A stretch of DNA of 64,000 bases, from NCBI GenBank assembly GCA_963779845.1, contig CAVZZV010000005.1, forward strand, positions 868,001 to 932,000, written 5' to 3'. The position numbers and the translations under genes are program-made. Below the pieces are notes generated by a model that saw nothing but the letters and a program-made list of their open reading frames with translations, made no database searches and was not told where the DNA came from. Shown here in pieces: positions 8,609 through 17,102 of this stretch. How positions within the stretch are numbered: the stretch's first letter is position 1; every line of letters starts with the position of its first letter. Source of the DNA: CAVZZV01 sp963779845. GTDB taxonomy: Bacteria > Bacteroidota > Bacteroidia > Bacteroidales > GCA-2748055.

Positions 8609-9865
8609 ATGACAAAAAAATCATCTTCTGAGTTTTACATACAAGGAAAGGGCAGGGCGAAAATAATAATCATCCTGGGCATACTCACCGCATTTGTCCC
8701 TTTTTCCATCGACACTTATTTACCGGCAATGACACATATCGCTGATTATTTCAGCACCACGTCGGCAAAAATGAGCTTTTCGCTTACCACTTTTTTTATA
8801 GGTTTTGCAACAGGGCAAATCATATATGGCCCTTTACTGGATCGTTACGGCAGAAAATTTCCGCTGTACATTGGATTGATAATCAGCATCATGGCCAGTA
8901 TATCCTGCATATTTGCATGGGATGTGGGTTCCTTCATCGTATTCAGGTTCATACAGGCAATTGGGGCATCGGTAGCTTCTGTTTCTGCTCTGGCGATGGT
9001 ACGCGATTTTTTCCCTCCGGAGGATAGTTCTAAAATTTTCTCTTTACTGGTATTGGTCATTGGCAGTTCACCGCTTCTTGCCCCTACCCTTGGAGGATTT
9101 ATTACTGCACATTTGGGCTGGCACTGGATTTTCGTCTTTCTTTCGTTGATGGCTCTGGTAATTACAGCTCTTGTGTATTTCTTCCTTCCTGTCAGTTATA
9201 TTCCTGATAAAAATTCGAAACTGAGAATATCGGTCCTGATAAAAAATTACCGGGAAGTAATAAAAACACCTCAATTTATCATCTATGCGCTGGCAGGTGC
9301 CTTTTCATTTTCATCCCTCTTTATTTATGTGGCTGGTTCCCCAATCATTTTTATGGAAAAGTATCAGATGACTCCTCAGAACTTCGGAGTTATCTTTGCT
9401 ATGCTGTCAGTTGGCTTCATCGGAGGCAGTCAGTTGAACATTCTGGCGCTGAAAAAATTCAGCAGCAGGCAGATATTCAGGTTTGCGCTGATAATCCAGT
9501 TATCGGTTGCCCTATTATTTTATGTGGGTGTACTGAATGACTGGTACGGAAGAAACACCATCATTATTTTTCTGTTTCTCATCTTGCTGTGCCTGGGATT
9601 CACATCCCCCAACGGCATTGCACTTTCACTGGCTCCCATCAATAAAAATCTGGGAAGTGCATCGGCACTCTTAGGTACCATTCGAATTGGAATTGCCGGA
9701 CTAACTTCCGGAGGTATAGGTTTACTGAATGTGAAAAATGGTATTCCGGTTGCCGGGATGATGGCTGCAACTGCCTTAATTTCCTTTTTGATTCTGAGTA
9801 TTGGCAGATATCGTATATTTGAGCCCCGTCAATTTCATTCCAGCCCAAATCATCAGCAACAATGA
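8609..9865 (+). CDS. MFS multidrug transporter, Bcr/CflA type
   Basis: A 418-residue protein with about 12 transmembrane segments and the MFS motif A form DRYGRKFPL after TM2. The N-terminal LTAFVPFSIDTYLPAM is typical of the DHA1 Bcr/CflA drug exporters. The loop after TM5 and the central cytoplasmic loop are in the expected places. It is divergent from DUF2231 (149-base gap) and convergent with the sulfatase that ends at 9880, with only 14 bases between them. The transported compound cannot be predicted. Confidence 0.92.
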   Translation: MTKKSSSEFYIQGKGRAKIIIILGILTAFVPFSIDTYLPAMTHIADYFSTTSAKMSFSLTTFFIGFATGQIIYGPLLDRYGRKFPLYIGLIISIMASISCIFAWDVGSFIVFRFIQAIGASVASVSALAMVRDFFPPEDSSKIFSLLVLVIGSSPLLAPTLGGFITAHLGWHWIFVFLSLMALVITALVYFFLPVSYIPDKNSKLRISVLIKNYREVIKTPQFIIYALAGAFSFSSLFIYVAGSPIIFMEKYQMTPQNFGVIFAMLSVGFIGGSQLNILALKKFSSRQIFRFALIIQLSVALLFYVGVLNDWYGRNTIIIFLFLILLCLGFTSPNGIALSLAPINKNLGSASALLGTIRIGIAGLTSGGIGLLNVKNGIPVAGMMAATALISFLILSIGRYRIFEPRQFHSSPNHQQQ

Positions 9866-9879
9866 TTAAGATATACGTG

Positions 9880-12057
9880 TTATTGTAAAAATATTTTTTG
9901 TGATCCCTGGGAACATTTTACAATGAAAATTCCGCGGCCTAATGATTCCGGTAATTTGATTTCTGATTGAATATTACTTTCGAAGACCAAAGCACCCAGC
10001 ATGTTATAAACTGAAATTCTGTTTGGTTTTGGAAACACTATTTTTCGTCCGTATATTTTAAAAAAATCAGTTTTATGAGTAAGCAGCCCGGTCCAGTTAT
10101 AGGGTGTTACTTCAATTTTAAATACACTGACAAATTTATCTCCACCACAAATACGTAATTTAACCACCTCATTAATATTTACCGGATAGGTAATTACCTC
10201 ATCTATTGATGTTGCACTATAAGCCCCGGATGGCTGGACAACAATTGAATCTATTGTAGTCCATGCTTCAAGATCATATTCCTGCAAAATAAGTTTTGTC
10301 TCCGTAGAAGCATTTCCATTTCTTACGTGTAATGTTATCAGGCCGGCATTGGCAATTTTTGGAAGTTCAATATAGCTCGATAAACCATATTTTGACAGTC
10401 TGAATGCTACAACATCTGAATTATTTCCATGTATGGTCCCCGGCAAAACACAGTTTGGAGTCCCTGAAAAAGCTACACAGGCTCCTTTAAGAGCATATTT
10501 CTTAAAATACAGGGAAGGAGTACTGATTCCAAAAATCTGGCCAATAGACGGTTTAATATAAGTAGGATTTAATCTCAGGAATTCGGCTGCCCATTCGTCT
10601 GTAGAGAAATCTTCGGAAATAAAATTAACCAAGGAGTCGGATGTCTCCCCTGTAATCCAGGAAGTTGGCAGGAAAGATGAGAGAGAATCAACTATTACGG
10701 TATGTTCAGGATTATTTGCAAGATTAATAAATTCATTTTCATCATTCGATATGTTATAAAGTTCGTATGAATTATTAGCATATTTGATAAGGTTCCACTT
10801 ATCGGCATGAACCGTAAAATTACCGGGAAGATAAGTTGTGATAGAAGGTTTATCATATTGTGCATTGAGGTCAGTTATTACCGGCATCAGGCTATTCCCG
10901 GCCAATTGATTATCTATTTTTGGTAGATTGCAGGCATCTACCAAAGTGGGATATATATCTATCAGGTTAACTGGTGATGCAAAATTACCTATAGCAATAT
11001 TATCATTACTTTTCGGTGGAACTATGATAAAAGGTACATGGCATGCTTCCCTCCACAACGTCTTTTTAGCCCAGTGTTCCTTCTCACCATGATGAAATCC
11101 ATTATCTCCAATAAGTACTATTAGTGTATTGTCAGCATAAGGCGATGTTTCAAGGGCATCAAGGATCATCCCAATCCGGTCATCGGCAAAACTAATGCAT
11201 GCCATGGAAGCTCTTAGCAGCTGTTCACAATAATTGCCTGTTGAATTCAATAATGCAATATGTTGACGTTCCTCATCACTTGTAAAGTTATCAATCGCAT
11301 ATTGCGGAACATCGGATAAATCATCGGGCAATGTGGTTGGACGTATAATTTGGTTTATATCATACAAATCAAAATATCGTTTGGGTGCGGTATAAGGATA
11401 ATGAGGTCGATAAAAACCCATCATAGCAAAGAAAGGTTTATCATGTGACTGTCCCAAATAATCTATTATCTTCTGGGAGTTTACAACATCCGGAAAATCC
11501 GTATCCGGGGCGGTCCATGCTTCAAAATTTTGCCATTTTTGTTGAAGGTTTAAAGGAAGGGTCTGGTTTTTTATAAAAGGGCCATAACCTCCATCAATAT
11601 TGGTCATATCGTCCCAACATCTGGTCATCACATCTGGCGTAGGTTTTGTGTGAAAAATCTTACCCGAACAAATTGTTGTATAGCCATTGTCGCGGAAATG
11701 CTGTGGCATCATAATGCTGTTGTTGACTATGGGGAAGTTTGAAATTTCATCTTCGTTAGTGTACACCCCCGAAATATATGGCTGAATACCAGTGAGCAAA
11801 GCTGTTCGAGAGGGATTACAGAGTGGCACTGCTGTGTATGCATTTGTAAAAGTGACACCCCTGGCGGCTAATTTATCAAGATTTGGAGTTAAAACCTGAT
11901 TGTTCCCGCCTAAATAACTTGTCCAATCGGCCATATCATCCATTATAATAATCAGGACATTGGCTTTTGAGTTAAGCTCACTATTGTTTTGACCTTGAAG
12001 CGATCCCACAGTCAGGAAAATGCCAATACCCAACATAAATATTTTCCCATTAATCAT
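9880..12057 (-). CDS. T9SS-secreted S1 sulfatase with C-terminal repeated module
   Basis: A 725-residue protein. The signal peptide (1-22) is followed by an S1 sulfatase domain at about 32-470: metal-binding Asp40/Asp41 in MDDMADW, the formylglycine motif C80-N-P-S-R ending in LLTG, and GDNGFHHGEK. The domain most resembles iduronate-2-sulfatase/choline-sulfatase-like S1 members. A module of about 175 residues (479-655) follows; it also occurs in the next gene downstream by coordinate (12514-13407) and twice in 22170-24518. The tail (about 661-725) is a T9SS type-A sorting domain. The protein should be carried across the outer membrane and released or surface-anchored. The natural sulfate ester is unknown. 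The Cys requires conversion to formylglycine by a maturase not present in this window. Confidence 0.93.
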   Translation of the reverse strand: MINGKIFMLGIGIFLTVGSLQGQNNSELNSKANVLIIIMDDMADWTSYLGGNNQVLTPNLDKLAARGVTFTNAYTAVPLCNPSRTALLTGIQPYISGVYTNEDEISNFPIVNNSIMMPQHFRDNGYTTICSGKIFHTKPTPDVMTRCWDDMTNIDGGYGPFIKNQTLPLNLQQKWQNFEAWTAPDTDFPDVVNSQKIIDYLGQSHDKPFFAMMGFYRPHYPYTAPKRYFDLYDINQIIRPTTLPDDLSDVPQYAIDNFTSDEERQHIALLNSTGNYCEQLLRASMACISFADDRIGMILDALETSPYADNTLIVLIGDNGFHHGEKEHWAKKTLWREACHVPFIIVPPKSNDNIAIGNFASPVNLIDIYPTLVDACNLPKIDNQLAGNSLMPVITDLNAQYDKPSITTYLPGNFTVHADKWNLIKYANNSYELYNISNDENEFINLANNPEHTVIVDSLSSFLPTSWITGETSDSLVNFISEDFSTDEWAAEFLRLNPTYIKPSIGQIFGISTPSLYFKKYALKGACVAFSGTPNCVLPGTIHGNNSDVVAFRLSKYGLSSYIELPKIANAGLITLHVRNGNASTETKLILQEYDLEAWTTIDSIVVQPSGAYSATSIDEVITYPVNINEVVKLRICGGDKFVSVFKIEVTPYNWTGLLTHKTDFFKIYGRKIVFPKPNRISVYNMLGALVFESNIQSEIKLPESLGRGIFIVKCSQGSQKIFLQ

Positions 12058-12513
12058 TGGTTATTTTTTTAGTAATAATTAAGAATTTTCCAATTACAAA
12101 ATCCATTAATAATCCCTCCTCATTCAATTTTTTGAATCTCTTTCCTATAAATGACTGATGAGGTAAATCGATAAAATTATTATTGTTAATACGCATCGGG
12201 GTGCGAAACTTTTAAACCCTGAGAAAGCTCGAATGATTTGAGGTACCAGCGTTGTCTTAAAAGTCGATAGCATGTTATCTTACCTAATAATTTGAAACCC
12301 AAAATTGGGAATTAAGCATAGCACGGTTGACACAGAGATCGTATGAATCTACCCGGATAAAAATTAGCGAAAAATCGTCCTATCCGTCTTGACAGCTAAC
12401 GGGATCCGCATTCCATGATTGAAAATAAAGCAAATAAGCAAAAGGCTTTTAGACAGCCTCGATTTTGCTTAAATTGCTTTGATTTCAGAATCACATTCTC
12501 ACTGAAACATTGA
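12058..12513. other. 456-base gene-free stretch
   Basis: I see no open frame with recognisable homology on either strand. The right part carries the long imperfect hairpin at 12427-12480. The remainder probably holds the promoter of the sulfatase at 9880-12057. Confidence 0.5.
12427..12480. terminator. Long imperfect hairpin, probable terminator of the 12514-13407 gene
   Basis: Outer arms AAAGCAA and TTGCTTT, a second stretch TAAGCAAAA pairing with TTTTGCTTA, and an inner AGGCT/AGCCT stem form one nested hairpin. It lies 34 bases past the stop of the stand-alone module protein on the minus strand. T-tracts are weak, so processing or attenuation is also possible. Confidence 0.55.
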
Positions 12514-13407
12514 CTACTTTTTAATAAATTTATGAAAAGACTTCTTGCCGGATTTTTCTAATGAAATAAGGTAAATTCCACTCTTTAATGCAGAAATATC
12601 TAACCTGACGGCATTCACTCCACCTGAAATCAGTTTTTTCCCTTCAATATTATAAATATCAACAAAATAATCATGTGCAGATGTTTGAATCTGAATATAA
12701 TTTTCAACAGGATTTGGAGAAATAATAAAATCACCCTCTATCGCGGGGTTCTTAATACCAACAGCATTATATTCTTCAACATCAACTCTGAAAAGGTGAT
12801 TGTTTTTATCTGAACCGGAAAGACGTAATTTAATTGGAACAGCAGAATTAACAGAATAACTAAGTACTTCATCTAACGAGGTAGATAAATAAACACTAGC
12901 ATTAGCCAATGGGAAGGAATAAATGATGGACCATGTTTCTAATTCAGAATCCCATTTCTCCAAATCAATTGTTGATGCGACATTAGGATTTCCATTTTTT
13001 ACGTGAATAGTCATTTCCCCGGCACTTGCTATTTCCGGAAACTCCATACTTGTTGTTCCATTATTTTTGAATCTAATCGCAATAGCCAACCCATTATTGT
13101 CATCATGTACAATTCCTTTTGTACTAAATACAGCACATACGTTCGTTGGATTCGTGGATTCGTTTAATCCATCAAAAGCGACAACAGGAGAATTTGTTAA
13201 TACGTACTTACCAAAACAGGTTATTGGCGTTAAAAAATTGAAAACACTGCCAGCTGATGGTTTAAGGTAAGTGGCATCCTGGGCTAAAAATTCTGCATCC
13301 CATTCGGCGCTTGAAAAGTCTTCCGAAATAAGCAATTGCTGAGCTTTAATTGATGAAAATAAAGTTGCAAAAAGCATAATTGTTAAAAGTAAAGTTTTTG
13401 TTTTCAT
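12514..13407 (-). CDS. Stand-alone secreted module protein with T9SS sorting domain
   Basis: A 297-residue protein: signal peptide (1-22), one copy of the repeated module (about 26-216, starting LLISEDFSSAEWDAEFLA), then a type-A T9SS sorting domain (about 226-297) with the usual PNPVENYIQI start and SGIYLISL strand. No catalytic domain is present. The module aligns by eye with residues 479-655 of the sulfatase at 9880-12057 and with both copies in the metallophosphoesterase at 22170-24518. The best guess is a secreted or surface glycan-binding protein. No binding residues can be named from sequence alone. Confidence 0.85.
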   Translation of the reverse strand: MKTKTLLLTIMLFATLFSSIKAQQLLISEDFSSAEWDAEFLAQDATYLKPSAGSVFNFLTPITCFGKYVLTNSPVVAFDGLNESTNPTNVCAVFSTKGIVHDDNNGLAIAIRFKNNGTTSMEFPEIASAGEMTIHVKNGNPNVASTIDLEKWDSELETWSIIYSFPLANASVYLSTSLDEVLSYSVNSAVPIKLRLSGSDKNNHLFRVDVEEYNAVGIKNPAIEGDFIISPNPVENYIQIQTSAHDYFVDIYNIEGKKLISGGVNAVRLDISALKSGIYLISLEKSGKKSFHKFIKK

Positions 13408-13580
13408 AATAGATTTATTAGTAAATAATAAGATAATGGTTTATCCCTCTATAAATCAGATAATTTATAATGGGGTTACCAAACATACAAATTTTATTTT
13501 ATAATATCAAACTCAAGGGAATCCCGATGGGATTTTCGACAGGAAATTAAACTTTAGGGGGTTGTTTTTCATCCAAAGAA

Positions 13581-14966
13581 TTAGTCTTCTCTCTCACCTT
13601 TTATTGCTTTGGGCATATGTTGAAATGCCTCCATTTCAGTTTCCTTCCCTTTGTCGCCACAAAAGGCCATCCATTCTTTCAAAACTTTATCCATACGTTC
13701 AACAATTGCCTTATTTTCTGGTATGCCGGCAATATTGTTCAGGCAGTATTTATCGTTTTCCATATCATACAGTTCTATGGCCGGACGGTGCTGATATTTA
13801 TAGGTAATAGCTTTTGCATTTGGATCGGTTTGCCCTACTTTCAGCCATTCCTCAAACAAAATTTTATTAGTAACAGCATTCGTGAATGTCATTTCAGGAG
13901 ACAAATTGAGGATGTATCTGTATTTTTTGTCGGCTACTGACCGGATGCCAAAATGATCGCTTCCATTGTTGATCCCTCTTGTTGTTTGAAGTGAAAATGT
14001 ATATTGTTTATGCTCTTTTGTCTTTCCCAGCATAACCGGGAGAAAACTCTGCCCATCCATCTCAGCCTGAGGTTTTGCTCCGGCTATCTCAACGAAAGTA
14101 GGTGTGATATCAACATATTCAACAAGGGCATCCGAAACAGTTCCCGGTTGAATTTTACCCGGCCAGCGAACTATGGCAGCCGAATGAACACCGGCATCAT
14201 AACAGGTATATTTGGCAAAGGGCAAACTGTTTCCCTGTTCACTCAGATATACTACTGCTGTTTTGTCCTTTATATTAAATTTATCAATTTTATCAAGAAC
14301 CTGACCGAATTCACTATCCATAAAATTGATTTCAGCCAGGTATTTACAAAACTCCTCACGAGTATATGGGGTGTCAACATAAAACGGTGGAAGCTTAATT
14401 TTATCAGGATTAAACATATCCGGATTACCTTTATTCCAGGGCACATGTGGCTGATTCGACATCACAAAAAGACAAAAAGGTTGCTGATTCATGGTACACG
14501 TTTGAATAAACGAATCGATAGCAGCAAAATTCAGCTCTCTGGTTTTTGACAGCGGTGAATAAAGATCCCAGGGAAAAACAGATTCCGGATTAACATGAGA
14601 TTTTCCGACCAGAGCCACCTTATATCCGGCAGGCTTCAGGTGATGAATGATGCTGAGTGTACCCATATTGGCCATCGTATGGTTTGGATATGCTCCTGAT
14701 TTAACCGGCCACAAACCGGTATAAAGATTGTGCCGGGTTGGGGAGCACATGGGTGCGGCTTGATAAGCTTTTGTGAAACTAATTCCTTCCCCCGCAAACT
14801 CATCAATGCGAGGAGTTTGTGAATCAGCACTTCCATAGCAAGCCAAATCATAATAGGAACAGTCATCCGCCATAAACAAAACCAGGTTTGGTTTCTCTTG
14901 TTTTTGTGCCGACAGGCTAAGTACCACAAAAGAGAGGAATGCGATTAACAAAGTTTTTAATTTCAT
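13581..14966 (-). CDS. S1 sulfatase, sulfamidase-like (duplicate copy 1)
   Basis: A 461-residue protein with a type I signal peptide (1-20, ending LSLSAQ). Metal-binding Asp34/Asp35 lie in FMADDCSYYD, and the formylglycine motif is C74-S-P-T-R with LYTG. Further active-site elements are GKSHV and LSEQGNSLPFAK. It resembles heparan N-sulfatase-like S1 members by its short form and ADDCSYYD core, but its substrate here is more likely an algal sulfate ester. It is nearly identical, in protein and DNA, to the gene at 15680-17068, so it arose by recent tandem duplication. It should act in the periplasm. Confidence 0.93.
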   Translation of the reverse strand: MKLKTLLIAFLSFVVLSLSAQKQEKPNLVLFMADDCSYYDLACYGSADSQTPRIDEFAGEGISFTKAYQAAPMCSPTRHNLYTGLWPVKSGAYPNHTMANMGTLSIIHHLKPAGYKVALVGKSHVNPESVFPWDLYSPLSKTRELNFAAIDSFIQTCTMNQQPFCLFVMSNQPHVPWNKGNPDMFNPDKIKLPPFYVDTPYTREEFCKYLAEINFMDSEFGQVLDKIDKFNIKDKTAVVYLSEQGNSLPFAKYTCYDAGVHSAAIVRWPGKIQPGTVSDALVEYVDITPTFVEIAGAKPQAEMDGQSFLPVMLGKTKEHKQYTFSLQTTRGINNGSDHFGIRSVADKKYRYILNLSPEMTFTNAVTNKILFEEWLKVGQTDPNAKAITYKYQHRPAIELYDMENDKYCLNNIAGIPENKAIVERMDKVLKEWMAFCGDKGKETEMEAFQHMPKAIKGERED

Positions 14967-15005
14967 AATTAAATTTTCTAATATCTATTTAATATCAATA
15001 AATCT

Positions 15006-15205
15006 TTATTTTTTAGGTTTCCATTTTGGAATTGGATCTCCACCTTTTTCTGAAAATCCGGGTATTTGATTGCTTGATTTCAGCCCGAAATACTTGCTTA
15101 ATTCATTCATTAGCTTTTCTACAATTAAAGGATTTTGAACTGACAAATCAAGTTCCTCCTGGGCATCGCTTGCTATTCGAAACAGTTGATTACTGGAGGA
15201 ACTGT
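15006..15205 (-). pseudogene. C-terminal fragment of an arylsulfatase, paralogue of 17103-18506
   Basis: The minus strand reads about 64 residues to a stop at 15006-15008, including NQLFRIASDAQEELDL and GLKSSNQIPGFSEKGG. These match the C-terminus of the intact sulfatase at 17103-18506 (NQLFRIDSDTKEENDL, GLKSSNQIPRFSEEGG). The catalytic part is missing. Position relative to the duplicated sulfatase copy 1 mirrors that of the intact pair, so it marks a tandem duplication of a two-gene unit followed by deletion. Confidence 0.85.
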
Positions 15206-15244
15206 GGCATCCTGAAAAATTAAAAACACCAAGAAGATATTTAA

Positions 15245-15269
15245 GTATCTCAAATTATTTTTGAGATAC
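15245..15269. repeat. Perfect 10-bp inverted repeat
   Basis: Arms 15245-15254 and 15260-15269 pair perfectly around a 5-base loop and are followed on the plus strand by an A-run. It lies at the junction between the sulfatase fragment and the serine-hydrolase fragment. The A-run orientation does not give a classical terminator for minus-strand transcripts. Confidence 0.5.
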
Positions 15270-15409
15270 ACAAAAAAAAAGCCTATCCCATGTCAAAGAT
15301 AAATTTATTTTCATAAATTATTTCAAAACTGGATAGAAGTTCTTCCAAATCTCCGGTTGAAGAACGACGAATAGAGAAGTATCAGAAAAGTTTTCGATGC
15401 TTGACTCCT

Positions 15410-15679
15410 ATAGTTATTAAACCATCAAGCTCACCTCCATTACTTAACATTAAACAAAACCTGGCATAATCACCAATCGTTCCTACAAGTCCCCCGCCAC
15501 CCGAGAAAAGAGTAACAGGTCTTTTAAACCTGTCAATAGCATCATCTCCTAGTTTTACCAGAACACCTTTCTTATCCCTTGAATATAGTGCAGCGAACCT
15601 GTCGAGTTTTTCTTCCGGGACATAAAAGCGTGTATCAGGCCCTTTTTCAATTTTAAAAAGCTGTGCAATGGTGTAAAAT
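15410..15679 (-). pseudogene. Internal fragment of a beta-lactamase-family serine hydrolase
   Basis: About 85 residues are readable: FYVPEEKLDRFAALYSRD, then RPVTLFSGGGGLVGTIGDYA and RFCLMLSNGGELDG. This is the typical middle/C-terminal block of class-C beta-lactamase-like esterases and transpeptidase homologues. The catalytic SxxK and YxN parts and the real C-terminus are missing. The fragment begins directly at the stop of the sulfatase at 15680. The open frame reaches 15382-15762, but its first 30 or so codons are simply the other frame of that sulfatase. It is a deletion remnant. Confidence 0.8.
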
Positions 15680-17068
15680 TTATTCCTCTCCTTTTTCAGC
15701 CTTGATTTTGGTGGGCATGTGCTGAAATGCTTCCATTTCAGTTTCCTTCCCCTGGTCACCACACGAGGCCATCCATTCTTTCAAAACTTTATCCATACGT
15801 TCAACAATTTTCTTATTTTCAGGCTTGCCGGCAATATTAGTCAGGCAATATTTATCATTTTCAAGATCGTATAATTCAATGGCCGGACGGTGCTGATATT
15901 TATAGGTAATGGCTTTTGCATTTGGATCGGTTTGCCCTATTTTCAGCCATTCCTGAAACAGGGTACTTTTGGTTTCCGTATTCTGAAAAGTCTCTTCCGG
16001 AGAAAGATTGAGGATATACCTGTATTTTTTATCGGCTACCGACCGGATGCCATAATGATCGCTTCCACTAAAAATTCCTCTTGTAGTTTGCAATGAAAAG
16101 GTATATTGTTTGTGCTCCTTCTTTTTACCCAGTAAAACCGGAAGGAAACTCTGTCCATCCATTTTTGCCTGAGGTTTTGCTCCGGCAATCTCAACGAAAG
16201 TAGGTGTAATATCAACATATTCAACAAGGGCATCCGAAACAGTTCCCGGTTGAATTTTACCCGGCCAGCGAACCATACAAGCCGAATGCACTCCTACGTC
16301 ATAACATGTCCATTTGGCAAAAGGCAAACTGTTTCCCTGTTCGCTCAGATATACTACTGCTGTTTTGTCCTTAATTTTAAATTTATCAATTTTATCAAGA
16401 ACCTGACCGAATTCACTGTCCATATAATTGATTTCAGCCAGGTATTTACAAAACTCCTCACGGGTATATTTGGTGTCAACATAAAATGGCGGAAGCTTAA
16501 TCTTATCAGGATTAAACATGTCAGGATTTCCTTTATTCCATGGAGTGTGTGGCTGGTTCGACATCACAAAAAGACAAAAGGGTTGATGATTTGCAGTGCA
16601 TGTTTGAATAAATGAATCTATAGCCTCAAAATTCAGATCATTCGTTTTGGTCAGCGGAGAATAAAGGTCCCATGGGAAAACAGATTCTGGCTTAACATGA
16701 GATTTCCCTACCAGAGCTACCTTATATCCGGCAGGCTTCAGGTGATGGATGATGCTGAGTGTTCCTTTATTGGCCATTGTATGATTTGGGTATGCCCCGG
16801 TCTTAACCGGCCACAAACCTGTATAAAGGTTATGGCGGGTTGGCGAGCACATGGGAGCGGCTTGGTAAGCTTTTGTAAAGCTGATGCCCTCTGTCGCAAA
16901 CTCATTAATGCGAGGCGTTTGAGAATCAACACTTCCATAGTAAGCCAAGTCGTAATATGAACAATCGTCGGCCATAAATAATACAAGGTTGGGTTTTTCA
17001 GTTTTTTGCCCAAATACCGAAATGGCAACAAAAGTTACCAGAATTGTTAAACTATGTTTTTTATTCAT
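15680..17068 (-). CDS. S1 sulfatase, sulfamidase-like (duplicate copy 2)
   Basis: A 462-residue protein with a signal peptide (1-20), Asp34/Asp35, formylglycine motif C74-S-P-T-R and LSEQGNSLPFAKWTCYD. It is a near-copy of 13581-14966; they differ mainly at the signal peptide, at scattered residues and at the last few residues. The start at 17068 (MNKKHS) is chosen because it begins the signal peptide; the longer frame from 17140 overlaps the end of the next sulfatase. It follows that sulfatase (17103-18506) closely on the same strand and is probably co-transcribed with it. Confidence 0.92.
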   Translation of the reverse strand: MNKKHSLTILVTFVAISVFGQKTEKPNLVLFMADDCSYYDLAYYGSVDSQTPRINEFATEGISFTKAYQAAPMCSPTRHNLYTGLWPVKTGAYPNHTMANKGTLSIIHHLKPAGYKVALVGKSHVKPESVFPWDLYSPLTKTNDLNFEAIDSFIQTCTANHQPFCLFVMSNQPHTPWNKGNPDMFNPDKIKLPPFYVDTKYTREEFCKYLAEINYMDSEFGQVLDKIDKFKIKDKTAVVYLSEQGNSLPFAKWTCYDVGVHSACMVRWPGKIQPGTVSDALVEYVDITPTFVEIAGAKPQAKMDGQSFLPVLLGKKKEHKQYTFSLQTTRGIFSGSDHYGIRSVADKKYRYILNLSPEETFQNTETKSTLFQEWLKIGQTDPNAKAITYKYQHRPAIELYDLENDKYCLTNIAGKPENKKIVERMDKVLKEWMASCGDQGKETEMEAFQHMPTKIKAEKGEE

Positions 17069-17102
17069 GTCAGAATTTTGAGTTTTATTAACGAATCGTA
17101 TA

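Noticed and set aside
15312..15375. Possible hairpin (GTTCTTC/GAAGAAC)
   Set aside because: Only a 7-bp stem with a long loop and no T-run.
15382..15762. 126-residue minus-strand frame as a gene
   Set aside because: Its first ~30 codons are another frame of the sulfatase at 15680-17068; the rest is a fragment of a serine hydrolase.
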